Shown one piece after another: positions 1 to 7,450 of a DNA stretch of 64,000 bases. The DNA is from Bacteroidota bacterium (GTDB taxonomy: Bacteria > Bacteroidota > Bacteroidia > Bacteroidales > F082): positions 1-64,000 of the forward strand of contig JAHJTC010000011.1 of NCBI GenBank assembly GCA_018830105.1, written 5' to 3'. The position numbers and the translations under genes were made by a program. The first letter of the stretch is position 1. Every line of letters starts with the position of its first letter. Below the pieces are notes generated by a model. It was given only the letters and a program-made list of their open reading frames with translations, was not told where the DNA came from and did not search any database.

Positions 1-33
1 TCGGCCAGCTGATTTGAAACAATTCCAAAGCGT

Positions 34-393
34 GTTTCAATTCCAGTTTGGTACGATTGATAGCAGCATCGGCAAACTGTTTTCCGACCATATAAGCGCG
101 TTTCAATTCCAGTTTGGTACGATTGATAGCGGCGATCGTGCCATTTTTGGAAAATCGGTTTACTTGTTTCAATTCCAGTTTGGTACGATTGATAGGGCCT
201 GGAATGCTGTTACAACACTCATCGACTTTAGTTTCAATTCCAGTTTGGTACGATTGATAGTCGATACGTTCTTTAGGTTGCAGTTCTTCTTGGCGTTGTT
301 TCAATTCCAGTTTGGTACGATTGATAGTACCTCACAAAAAAGTAGTACATAATGATTTACCCAGTTTCAATTCCAGTTTGGTACGATTGATAG
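34..393 (-). CRISPR. CRISPR array, 6 repeats visible, type I-B-like
   Basis: Six identical 30-nt repeats start at 34, 100, 166, 231, 298 and 364. On the + strand each begins GTTTCAATTCC and ends CGATTGATAG. They are separated by five unique spacers of 36, 36, 35, 37 and 36 nt. Read on the minus strand the repeat ends in ATTGAAAC, the 8-nt crRNA 5' handle expected of type I-B repeats, so I infer leftward transcription, the same direction as the cas genes, with the leader on the right. Bases 1-33 are then part of a sixth spacer, and the array probably continues beyond the left edge. There is no repeat degeneracy, which fits the leader-proximal (newest) end. Confidence 0.97.
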
Positions 394-610
394 CCGTTGG
401 CTAAAACAATAAAAAATACTGTTCTTCAACAGCTTAGTTTTGCAAAAATAGCAAATTTCTGCACTTTTTTGCGTCAATATCCAATACCATGTTTTTGACC
501 GCTTACTGACAGATTTGTTATCTTGCTTATTTTCAGGATGTCAAAGAGCGAAAGCTTGTTTGTGCTTGCGAAATCTAGTTCTTTAATCGTTTAATTTTGT
601 CCACCGACAA
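394..610 (-). promoter_or_regulatory. CRISPR leader with possible promoter
   Basis: This AT-rich, gene-free stretch lies between the last repeat and the cas2 stop, where the leader belongs if the array is transcribed leftward. On the minus strand TATTTTTG (450 down to 443) fits the Bacteroidota -7 consensus TAnnTTTG and would start RNA roughly 40-50 nt before the first repeat. I see no clean -33 element. Leader identity is inferred from position and orientation. Confidence 0.6.
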
Positions 611-874
611 CTAAATAATCTGATCCAGACTGCTTCGCTCTTTTCCAACGATCTGTTTTTCAAGCCATTTTGCCTGTCGGGATTTGAAAATGATCAAACT
701 GTCATATTCTTTATCCATAATGCTTTCTGCTTTGGCAACAAGCTCCTTTAACTTCACCTCGCTCAGCTCGCCCTCAAAAACCGAATTCTGAACCCAATTT
801 AAATATCGACGGCACAATTTAAGCATTTTTCCCACGCGTTTCTGTCCGATGTCATAGACCAAAATTACGTACAT
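611..874 (-). CDS. cas2: CRISPR-associated endonuclease Cas2
   Basis: An 87-aa protein, the normal Cas2 length. It opens with MYVILVYDI, whose Asp8 is the conserved metal-binding residue after the first ferredoxin-fold strand; a Cas2-typical second strand (FEGELSE) follows near residue 33. Cas2 dimers bridge two Cas1 dimers in the spacer-integration complex. It is the last cas gene before the array. Unusually, it is not directly coupled to cas1: a four-helix-bundle gene and repeat tracts lie between them, so both must be expressed across that insert or separately. Confidence 0.95.
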   Translation of the reverse strand: MYVILVYDIGQKRVGKMLKLCRRYLNWVQNSVFEGELSEVKLKELVAKAESIMDKEYDSLIIFKSRQAKWLEKQIVGKERSSLDQII

Positions 875-880
875 TTTTTT

Positions 881-1012
881 AATGATTGGATGATTGGATG
901 ATTGAATGAGAGAATGAGAGAATGATTGGATGATTGAATGAGAGAATGATTGGATGATTGAATGAGAGAATGATTGGATGATTGAATGAGAGAATGATTG
1001 AATGGGGGAATG
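881..1012. repeat. Short tandem repeat tract, left flank of four-helix gene
   Basis: Low-complexity array of 8-nt words (gattggat, gattgaat, aatgagag). It includes three perfect consecutive 24-bp units at 921-944, 945-968 and 969-992. The same words in the same orientation recur at 1403-1456 on the other side of the four-helix-bundle gene, so the tract seems to belong to that gene's cassette rather than to the cas operon. Confidence 0.9.
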
Positions 1013-1022
1013 TTTGCATGGG

Positions 1023-1388
1023 TTATCTATTGCTGGTGGTTTTGCGGGCTTTTGAGAGGATTGATGTTATTTCATTGGCTTCTGACAAGAGGCGGCGTGC
1101 TTCTTCAGTGTTTTGTTTTCCGGATTCTATGAATAGTTCGAGCCAGAATCCACATTCGTCGCCTTCTTCAACAACAATGGAGAGTTTGCTGAAAAATTCT
1201 GCTTTAGACCTGGCTCTACATGCAGCTCTGTAGTTTGCGCCAACTGATGTGGCTGCCCGAAGCAGTTGATCACCCATCCTGTAAAAGGTATTACTTTTCG
1301 GCAATGCCTCACAGAATCTGATCACATCTAAGGCAAATTGTTTTGTCCGGATTTTCATTTTTTCTATGAATAGTTCTTTTTCGGTCAT
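1023..1388 (-). CDS. Four-helix bundle protein (23S rRNA IVS-protein family)
   Basis: A 121-aa all-helical protein with the TIGR02436/S23-type pattern: an N-terminal LFIEKMKIRTKQFALDVI helix, a central RMGDQLLRAATSVGANYRAA segment (residues ~38-56), then KAEFFSKLSIVVEEGDECGFWLELF. Family members form helical-bundle oligomers; some are encoded inside 23S rRNA intervening sequences and a relative (Avd) serves diversity-generating retroelements. The role of stand-alone copies is unknown. It lies between cas1 and cas2, bracketed on both sides by the same short repeats, which points to a mobile or inserted cassette rather than a CRISPR function. The ATG at 1388 is a natural start. Confidence 0.88.
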   Translation of the reverse strand: MTEKELFIEKMKIRTKQFALDVIRFCEALPKSNTFYRMGDQLLRAATSVGANYRAACRARSKAEFFSKLSIVVEEGDECGFWLELFIESGKQNTEEARRLLSEANEITSILSKARKTTSNR

Positions 1389-1402
1389 GTTGAGGGGTTT
1401 TT

Positions 1403-1456
1403 AATGATTGAATGATTGAATGAGTGGATGATTTAATGAGAGAATGATTGAATGGG
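1403..1456. repeat. Short tandem repeat tract, right flank of four-helix gene
   Basis: Degenerate run of gattgaat/aatgagag words like those at 881-1012, in the same orientation. It ends five bases before the cas1 stop codon. The paired tracts mark a ~575-bp insert between cas1 and cas2. Confidence 0.85.
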
Positions 1457-1460
1457 TTTT

Positions 1461-2465
1461 TTACCACCACATTTTGAAGGGTTTGTAGTCTTCAATTTGC
1501 ATGAGGTGTTTTACGAGTTTGTAGCATTCGAGCCGGATGAGGTAGCGGTAGCTCACGCTTTTGCCTAAGCTGCGGTGTTGTATGGTTTCGCTGAGGCGTT
1601 GCTCGAAACCGGCAACGAAAGCTTTCTTGCCTTTTTCCTTCAGCACAATGGCGTTCACTTTGGTGTCGAAGTCGTCTGCTTTTATTTCGCGTCGGTTTAG
1701 CATGCTAAAGATAAGCCGATCTACCAGCATGGGCTTAAAAATTTCGGCCAGATCGAGTGCCAGACTATAACGACGTTCGCCGGGCGAATGCAGATAGCTG
1801 ATGGTAGGGTTGAGTTGCGTTTGTTGTATGGCCCTCAAACATTGTGAGTAGCACATCATATTGCCAAACGAAATCAGGGCATTCACTTCGTTGAGCGGCG
1901 GTTGTTTACTGCGCCCTTCCATACTGAAATGCTGAATAATGGTATCGAACTCGCTGTAATAGCGTTGCCGTATATTTCCTTCGATGCCCATCAAACTTTC
2001 TATGTTTTGCGCTGTGTCGATTTGCTGGCTCAATGCCTTGATGTCGGCTATGGCTTCGTCCAGATCTTTGCCGCGGTTGCGATAATACATCAGGTTTTTT
2101 AAAATATTGTGTGCGGCACTTGCAATAAAAGCCTTTGCCAGAAACATCCGTTTGGCCTTGCTCAGGTTATGTTTTACCTGATTAACGAGCAGTTTTCCCG
2201 ACAGCAAGTGTTCGCGTGGCATAAATGAACCGGTATAGTTTTCGTAGTAGTCGAAAAAGTGAACCCCTATCTGGTTTTTGCCTAAGAAGTTGTAGAGGCT
2301 GCTATTGGCATCCAGCGATCCAAAACAATAAAACTCTTCCACATTTTCGACAGGCAGATAGCGGGGCTGGCCTTCAATGCCATCTTCATCAACAGGTGTA
2401 AACCGAAGGGTGTTGTCTTTTCGCGACAGGCGACCCGGATTCATCAGGTAGTAGGTTTTCTTCAT
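1461..2465 (-). CDS. cas1: CRISPR-associated endonuclease Cas1
   Basis: A 334-aa protein, usual for type I-B Cas1. The N-terminal beta domain spans about residues 1-85. The helical C-terminal domain carries the metal-binding residues Glu162 (GIEGN), His226 (YLHSPGERR) and Asp238/Glu241 (LDLAEIFKP). It is the integrase that inserts new spacers next to the leader, working with Cas2. Its ATG overlaps the cas4 stop by four bases (ATGA), so Cas4 and Cas1 are translationally coupled. It appears intact. Confidence 0.97.
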   Translation of the reverse strand: MKKTYYLMNPGRLSRKDNTLRFTPVDEDGIEGQPRYLPVENVEEFYCFGSLDANSSLYNFLGKNQIGVHFFDYYENYTGSFMPREHLLSGKLLVNQVKHNLSKAKRMFLAKAFIASAAHNILKNLMYYRNRGKDLDEAIADIKALSQQIDTAQNIESLMGIEGNIRQRYYSEFDTIIQHFSMEGRSKQPPLNEVNALISFGNMMCYSQCLRAIQQTQLNPTISYLHSPGERRYSLALDLAEIFKPMLVDRLIFSMLNRREIKADDFDTKVNAIVLKEKGKKAFVAGFEQRLSETIQHRSLGKSVSYRYLIRLECYKLVKHLMQIEDYKPFKMWW

Positions 2466-2980
2466 GGTTTGTCGGTATTTTCGTTTGTCCAGCAGAAATC
2501 ATGATAAGCACACTTTTTACAGATTTTCATTTTTTGCTTTTCAGGACAATGTTCGCTTTGGATGATTTCTTTAATCTGAAAGATCATCTCGGCTATGGCT
2601 TCTTCATCAAGACTGCTCAGCCAGACTTCTTTGGTTTGACGGGTTCGCGGGTATTCCAGGATTCCGCTGGCACCCTCAATGCCGTGCTGTTTCATCACAT
2701 AAAGGTAATACTTCACTTGCCATTCGTGCGCCGGCTCCAGGCTCGCCGATTTCTTGATTTCGTGTATGCATTTTTTGGCCGGATCGTAATAGTCGATTTT
2801 TATGCCGTCAATTTCCAGTTCTTCATACCGATTAGGCCGCTGCTGATAGCTGGTTTCGTGAATCAGCCTGCCTTCATCAACCAGTTCGGAATGTTGCTCC
2901 ATGGTGATTCCATTGCTGAACAACCAAAGTTTACGATGGCAGATCTGAAAGTAAGCGAAATGTGTTCCGGTGATGCGCAT
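2462..2980 (-). CDS. cas4: CRISPR-associated exonuclease Cas4
   Basis: A 172-aa RecB-type nuclease. Visible motifs are His41 (RLIHETS), the Glu74-Ile-Lys76 catalytic motif (IHEIKKS), a QVKYYLYVM motif near residue 88, and four cysteines (Cys14, Cys154, Cys157, Cys163) placed for the Fe-S cluster of Cas4. In type I-B systems Cas4 trims prespacers and checks the PAM. Its stop overlaps cas1. The next gene upstream is an unrelated-looking hypothetical only 36 bp away. Confidence 0.96.
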   Translation of the reverse strand: MRITGTHFAYFQICHRKLWLFSNGITMEQHSELVDEGRLIHETSYQQRPNRYEELEIDGIKIDYYDPAKKCIHEIKKSASLEPAHEWQVKYYLYVMKQHGIEGASGILEYPRTRQTKEVWLSSLDEEAIAEMIFQIKEIIQSEHCPEKQKMKICKKCAYHDFCWTNENTDKP

Positions 2981-3016
2981 GATTGAAGAAAGTTTGAAAA
3001 AAGATTGAATGTTATT

Positions 3017-3532
3017 CTAAAATGGGTGTTCGTTTTCATTTAAGCCTTCGAATTTGTCCATGTCAAGGTCCTTGTCTTCAATTTCAAATTCATCGCAAGT
3101 GTTGCAATAGCCGGGGAAGGGGCAGTTTGCTTTGTCGTATTCGCAAAATTCGATGTGGCTGGTGCCAATTCGCGTGGGTGTATGTTTTTCTGTCCAAAAG
3201 TTCCTGATAAACGGATATCGTAAATGGTTAGGATAGTTGTGAGGAAAATCAAGGGCAAAATTATAATGCTCCAAAAAGTTCTCTAGTTCAACCGATAATT
3301 GTGCCTGTTGGGATTCGTTGAGCTTATCGGGAGGTGGCAGTTGCTCAGGCAAGATGCCGGTAATTTCTGAAATTGGCAGTTGCTCGCCATGAAGGTAATT
3401 TTCTACGTCTTCTATATGTTTGAGAAATGTTTCATCGTCGTGAACCGTTTCTTCTTCTGTTTTGCCCGATGGATGCGTTATTTGCGCAATTTCGTGCAGG
3501 TCTTCAATGAGTTGGGTAATATAGCGTTGCAT
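3017..3532 (-). CDS. Hypothetical Cys-motif protein, paralogue 1
   Basis: A 171-aa protein of unknown function. Its N-terminus (MQRYITQLIEDL) nearly matches that of the next gene (MQRYIEQLIQDL), and its middle carries a possible metal site, C-x6-C-P-x4-C-x2-C, within FCEYDKANCPFPGYCNTC. Its end (NENEHPF) also resembles the neighbour's end (DENELPF). Compared with the 305-aa neighbour it lacks the UPF0158-like domain. It sits 36 bp upstream of cas4 in the same direction. No function can be assigned; the link to CRISPR is positional only. Confidence 0.7.
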   Translation of the reverse strand: MQRYITQLIEDLHEIAQITHPSGKTEEETVHDDETFLKHIEDVENYLHGEQLPISEITGILPEQLPPPDKLNESQQAQLSVELENFLEHYNFALDFPHNYPNHLRYPFIRNFWTEKHTPTRIGTSHIEFCEYDKANCPFPGYCNTCDEFEIEDKDLDMDKFEGLNENEHPF

Positions 3533-3561
3533 AGTTTGGTTTTTTATTTGTGTCGATTGAA

Positions 3562-4479
3562 TTAAAATGGCAATTCATTTTCATCAGAATTTTCTGGGAT
3601 TTTATGAATTTCAACATCAATTTTCGATCTTACATGATCCTTTAGCCAGTTCGTTTTAAAGATGAACCAATTTTCTCTATATTCTGAATTGTCGATCAAG
3701 GCCTTGAAATTTGCAAAGGGCTTCCTGTGGGTGAGGACATAAAAGAGTTCTTTCTGCAAAATTTCATCCTCCAGTCTATGGGCGAAACGCTCCATTATCT
3801 CAAATGATTCGCTTGAATCAAGAGGCTCAAAAACATAGCATGTATCCCATTTTTCATGGTTTAATTCTTCCTCTTCCAATGCAAAGCCGGTTGTCATTTC
3901 AAATTCTTGCGGATCGTCCATCAGTAGTTTTGGGATTTCTTCCATTTCCATTGTTTCAGGATTGAGGTAGCAAATAAAGCCTGCATCAATAGCTTGAGCG
4001 ATTGGATTTATTAAGTCGGCAAACTTTTCGGGGAGTTCATAGATATCGATATCGTCGCCACAATCACAATATTCGCCGTAAGGACAGGTCATTGGCTCGC
4101 CGGTGCAAAACTCTAAATCCATACCAGAAGAGGGCAGGTACTGTACCGGATAATCCCAATGGGTAGTGAGTACCTCATACAATTCTTCGGGAGGAATATC
4201 AGGTGGAAGGTTTACCAAATCAATGTGTAAGGTTTCAAATATTTTGAAGATCGCATCGTTTACCCTTTGCCACTGGTCACCTTCCAGATCGATTAGCTGT
4301 GGAAAGACTTCTTGCTTGATGCCGGTTAGTTCCTCGATGGTTTGGTAAGGGGTCAAGGCAATTTCTGCCGTTGCAATATCGTCTGCCAGATGGGGTGGCA
4401 CTTCGATGTAAGGTCGAATTGGTGTGGTATTTGCCACCTTTTCGAGGTCTTGGATGAGCTGTTCGATGTAGCGTTGCAT
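3562..4479 (-). CDS. Cys-motif protein with UPF0158-like domain, paralogue 2
   Basis: A 305-aa protein. Residues 1-~130 form the domain shared with the genes at 3017 and 6248 (MQRYIEQLIQDL, then a PPxYxxxEExTGI-like stretch and VQYLPSSGMDLEFC), followed by the cluster C-x6-C-P-x4-C-x-C. Residues ~168-290 resemble UPF0158 (PF03682): FICYLNPETMEMEEIP, then ILQKELFYVLTHRKPFANF and WFIFKTNWLKDHV. UPF0158 has no established function that I know of. The acidic DENELPF tail matches paralogue 1. It may be co-transcribed with paralogue 1 and cas4-cas1 (30-bp gap). Confidence 0.72.
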   Translation of the reverse strand: MQRYIEQLIQDLEKVANTTPIRPYIEVPPHLADDIATAEIALTPYQTIEELTGIKQEVFPQLIDLEGDQWQRVNDAIFKIFETLHIDLVNLPPDIPPEELYEVLTTHWDYPVQYLPSSGMDLEFCTGEPMTCPYGEYCDCGDDIDIYELPEKFADLINPIAQAIDAGFICYLNPETMEMEEIPKLLMDDPQEFEMTTGFALEEEELNHEKWDTCYVFEPLDSSESFEIMERFAHRLEDEILQKELFYVLTHRKPFANFKALIDNSEYRENWFIFKTNWLKDHVRSKIDVEIHKIPENSDENELPF

Positions 4480-4565
4480 GGGGGTGGTCTTTTATAAATA
4501 GGTCGTTTTTTTATCCCTGATAGCGTTCGAAACCCTGTTGTTAATATTGAATGAGATTAATTTTG

Positions 4566-5411
4566 TCATAGCAATGTTTTTAAAAATGTAGTGAGTTCGT
4601 GATAAACTTCATCAAAATCGGGTAAATCAGAAGTGGCGATCTGATTTGAAAGATTTTGATCCCAGGCTATCTTGTTTCTCAAGGCTTTTTCTTCATTAAC
4701 GAAATCTTGTACACCCAGAATTCTTAGACCTTTCAATTCAGATTTTTTCAACAACAACTCTCTTAATCCGGGAAAGGCTGCATTTGTCGACCTGGTAAGA
4801 TACCATGCATCATACACATCACGGGGGCGATTTCTTTGTTTAAGGGCCCTGATTTTTTCAGAAAGTATTTCTGTGAGATCATAACATACCGCTCTGTTTT
4901 TTACTAATTCAGCATCGGAATATGGATGCGAGATTTCCTTTTCAATGGCCGGCAACAAAAGCTTTTCTGAAAAACTGATATCGATAATTATGCTTGTTTG
5001 CCAACGAGAGGCCGGTAAAGGTCGTTGGTTGGGGCTGTGGTCTGCACCCCAAAATTTGATAACTGCTTTGTAACCCTGTGGAATATTTCCCGATTGCTGA
5101 AAGTGCAAATCAGCCAGATGAAACTTAATTCCAGAATCATCTGATGCTTTCTTCATTAGCTTGTTGATAAATGGTTTGTTAACATCAAAGGTGGCATCAA
5201 GTAATGTAAAGTCGAGGTCTTCCGAGAAGCGGTAATCCTTGATAAAGCATTTGTGCAGGCAGGTTCCTCCTTTAAACACAAAGTTATCCCGAACATCAGT
5301 AAAAGAATACATAGCATTCAGGAAATGCCCCAGAACCCAGTCTTTGTCAACAGTCATTTTTGGGACTTGCTTTCTGTTTGCTACCTCAACGATTTCCTTT
5401 TGCTTTATCAT
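4566..5411 (-). CDS. AbiEii-family nucleotidyltransferase toxin
   Basis: A 281-aa protein with the AbiEii/MenT active-site signature: GGT (Gly48-Gly49-Thr50, FKGGTCLHK) followed by SEDLDF (residues 63-68). Family members are DNA polymerase beta-type nucleotidyltransferases that act as toxins of type IV toxin-antitoxin systems; MenT relatives modify tRNA. The preceding AbiEi-like gene ends one base before this ATG, giving the usual antitoxin-then-toxin order. The pair lies inside the CRISPR locus between the adaptation and effector cas genes. Confidence 0.88.
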   Translation of the reverse strand: MIKQKEIVEVANRKQVPKMTVDKDWVLGHFLNAMYSFTDVRDNFVFKGGTCLHKCFIKDYRFSEDLDFTLLDATFDVNKPFINKLMKKASDDSGIKFHLADLHFQQSGNIPQGYKAVIKFWGADHSPNQRPLPASRWQTSIIIDISFSEKLLLPAIEKEISHPYSDAELVKNRAVCYDLTEILSEKIRALKQRNRPRDVYDAWYLTRSTNAAFPGLRELLLKKSELKGLRILGVQDFVNEEKALRNKIAWDQNLSNQIATSDLPDFDEVYHELTTFLKTLL

Positions 5412-5412
5412 C

Positions 5413-6186
5413 TCAGTATAAAGAATTTGCTATTTCCAATATTTCTTCTTCATCCATGTTTAATATCAGCTTCCATTTATTTAGATACTTTCCCTTGGCA
5501 GGCAGACTTGCATCAAACGGATTGTATTTTTCATTGCAAACCTCTGCCGCATATCGAAGGAAATACTCCATTTTAGGCTTGTTCAGCAACTCTGCCAGAT
5601 AGGCGAGCCGTTTTGTAACCGCAATATTGTTTACTGCTTTACAATAAGTTGTCAACTTGCGGGCGCTTAAACTTGCTTTATTGAAAGCCTTTATTATCTC
5701 GTTGTAACCTCCAGCATGTTGTGGAAGGTCGAAACAATCGATAATGGTTTTTTCAATATCGGTCATAGCGTAAGTGTGATTACCATAACCCATTGTTTTA
5801 TAACCAACGAGTTTTTCAGGTTTTACAGTCACAAAATGAAAGGCTGATCCGATACCAAATACCAAACGTTCTCCTCTGCGCCTGCTGTTCTGTATATAGA
5901 TTTTATTCGGGAACTGCTCCGTTAATCCATGTGCGTTCAATGCTGACCAATAAGCGATGCCGCCATCGGGAACCATAAAGCAGGCAATCACATTTTCGTC
6001 AGTAAAATGCCGGCGACGGTATTTGCCTTTTTCTATCTGAACGATTATCTTGTTGTTTGTCAAATACCACAAAGCACTATGAAGCGAGCTTTTACTTAAG
6101 CCTGTTTCTTTAAGCAACATAGCTAATGAAAACACATCCCAATGGTTTTCATTAATAAGGTTCAATATGGTAGCTTGTGGATTCAT
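5413..6186 (-). CDS. AbiEi-like antitoxin
   Basis: A 257-aa protein. An N-terminal winged-helix region (residues ~1-55: SLAMLLKETGLSKSSLHSALWYLTNNKII, then a GKYRR wing) is followed by the AbiEi C-terminal region including YAMTDIEKTIIDCFDLP near residue 145. AbiEi antitoxins counter AbiEii and repress their own operon. It is translationally adjacent to the toxin. A TATATTTG -7 element lies just upstream, so the pair probably has its own promoter, as expected for a self-regulated module. Confidence 0.85.
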   Translation of the reverse strand: MNPQATILNLINENHWDVFSLAMLLKETGLSKSSLHSALWYLTNNKIIVQIEKGKYRRRHFTDENVIACFMVPDGGIAYWSALNAHGLTEQFPNKIYIQNSRRRGERLVFGIGSAFHFVTVKPEKLVGYKTMGYGNHTYAMTDIEKTIIDCFDLPQHAGGYNEIIKAFNKASLSARKLTTYCKAVNNIAVTKRLAYLAELLNKPKMEYFLRYAAEVCNEKYNPFDASLPAKGKYLNKWKLILNMDEEEILEIANSLY

Positions 6187-6209
6187 AGTTCAACAACTTA
6201 TTATGGCTT

Positions 6210-6217
6210 CAAATATA
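6210..6217 (-). promoter_or_regulatory. -7 element for the AbiE operon
   Basis: On the minus strand this reads TATATTTG, a perfect match to the Bacteroidota TAnnTTTG element, 23-30 bp ahead of the AbiEi ATG. It predicts a 5' leader of roughly 15-20 nt. No clear -33 motif is visible. Confidence 0.55.
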
Positions 6218-6247
6218 GTAAAAAGCTAAATATGAACACACAATAAG

Positions 6248-6694
6248 TTAATTTTTTAATGTATTTATCATTTGATATACAGTATTTAAACTTCTATTCA
6301 ATGCTATATTCACATTTTTCCAGTTATTTTTTTCGGTCAATCTATTTTCAGGGTAATGGGTGCAAAGCTCCAGATCGAAACCTACCTCTGGCAGGTATTG
6401 AACCGCGATGTCAGAATAGGGCAGCTTGGGTGGGGCGTCAACGCGCGGGATATTTATGGCCTCAAAAGCCACATTCATAGCGGGCCATTCTTCGCACGAA
6501 AGGTCGATAAGTGCCGGAGAAGCCCTCTGCTGGATACCTGTCCATTCTTCGATGTAACGATAAGGTGGCAGAGCCAGCTCGGCTAGTTCAGGCCAGTCCT
6601 CAAACTGTGGAGGAAGTTTGATGAAAGGCCGTTTTGGTGGATTTTTGGCGGCTGTTTCGAGGTTTTCGATAAGGTGTTGGAGGTGGTTTGGCAT
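6248..6694 (-). CDS. Hypothetical protein, degenerate paralogue 3
   Basis: A 148-aa protein. Residues 1-~112 align by eye with the genes at 3562 and 3017: an LQHLIENLE start, RPFIKLPPQFEDWPELAELALPPYRYIEEWTGI, then VQYLPEVGFDLELC. Similarity stops at the first Cys of the metal motif, and the last ~35 residues (LTEKNNWKNVNIALNR) are unrelated. The reading frame was probably lost there by frameshift or deletion, so this is likely a truncated copy. It is separated from the other two by the AbiE pair. Confidence 0.6.
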   Translation of the reverse strand: MPNHLQHLIENLETAAKNPPKRPFIKLPPQFEDWPELAELALPPYRYIEEWTGIQQRASPALIDLSCEEWPAMNVAFEAINIPRVDAPPKLPYSDIAVQYLPEVGFDLELCTHYPENRLTEKNNWKNVNIALNRSLNTVYQMINTLKN

Positions 6695-6728
6695 ATAATC
6701 CGGATTGTTATTTTTGCAAATATCTGTC

Positions 6729-6791
6729 GCCTCTACGAGGCTACCATAATTTCGCCTCTATGAGGCTGCTATAGTGTCGCCTCTATGAGGC
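6729..6791. repeat. Three 25-bp hairpin repeats, left of transposase
   Basis: Palindromes GCCTC-TAC-GAGGC or GCCTC-TAT-GAGGC (5-bp stem, 3-nt loop) start at 6729, 6754 and 6779, exactly 25 bp apart. They end three bases before the transposase stop. The same 25-bp unit resumes on the far side of the gene. They resemble the REP sequences that flank RAYT-type transposases. Confidence 0.9.
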
Positions 6792-6793
6792 TG

Positions 6794-7255
6794 TTATTCA
6801 AAGAATTCGAAGATATAATTGTCTTCGAATGGAATTTCAAATTTTTCCAATAATTCCAGGTATTCTTCCCGAAATGTTTTTCTGGAATGATGCTTTTCCT
6901 GATTCATAATGTATTTAATGACATTGTTTCTTTGCGAACGGGCATAGGAGAATGCGCCAAATCCTTTCTGCCAGGAAAACTGCCCTTTTACGTAATGGTT
7001 TTCATTGATCCATTTGGATGAATTGGTTTTGATGTCGCGCATTACATCTGATAATGCCAATGAGGGGTTTAATTCGAAGAATGCGTGAACATGATCCCTG
7101 TATCCATTGACAGCGAGGGAATAATTTCCTGTTTTATTGATGATGCCGGCAATGTAGGCATGCAGCTGGTCGCTGAAATTAAGGGTGATGATGTTTTCCC
7201 GCCTTTTTACGCAAAACACTGCATGGATGTTGATTTGTGTGTATGTATTTGCCAT
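6794..7255 (-). CDS. IS200/IS605-like Y1 transposase flanked by REP-like hairpins
   Basis: A 153-aa single-strand HUH transposase. The metal-binding pair is His55-Val-His57 (YRDHVHAFFEL) and the likely nucleophile is Tyr115 (VIKYIMNQEKHH). Length and motifs indicate an intact TnpA-type enzyme. No accessory tnpB lies nearby. Three hairpin repeats precede and four follow the gene in 25-bp register, the arrangement of REP-associated (RAYT) transposases; such enzymes nick single-stranded DNA next to hairpins. It is inserted between the cas effector genes and the AbiE/adaptation part of the locus. Confidence 0.88.
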   Translation of the reverse strand: MANTYTQINIHAVFCVKRRENIITLNFSDQLHAYIAGIINKTGNYSLAVNGYRDHVHAFFELNPSLALSDVMRDIKTNSSKWINENHYVKGQFSWQKGFGAFSYARSQRNNVIKYIMNQEKHHSRKTFREEYLELLEKFEIPFEDNYIFEFFE

Positions 7256-7277
7256 ATTGTTGAATTATCATAATGCC

Positions 7278-7365
7278 GCCTCTACGAGGCTACCATAATT
7301 TCGCCTCTACGAGGCTACCATAATTTCGCCTCTACGAGGCTACCATAGTGTCGCCTCTACGAGGC
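7278..7365. repeat. Four 25-bp hairpin repeats, right of transposase
   Basis: Copies of GCCTC-TAC-GAGGC start at 7278, 7303, 7328 and 7353, each 25 bp apart with a conserved linker (taccataatttc). A decayed copy follows near 7383. Together with 6729-6791 they bracket the transposase gene. Confidence 0.9.
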
Positions 7366-7450
7366 TTTTTTGTCATAGTGTCGCTTCTATAAGGGTATTG
7401 TATATTGAAAAATTGTTGTTGCATACGCTTGCTTTTTCTTATGAGCATAA

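Noticed and set aside
14-352. Open frame across the CRISPR array
   Set aside because: Its translation is just the repeat (FQFQFGTID) recurring with spacer-derived residues; no gene.
2501-2986. 161-aa open frame antisense to cas4
   Set aside because: Shadow frame of an intact gene with clear Cas4 motifs on the other strand.
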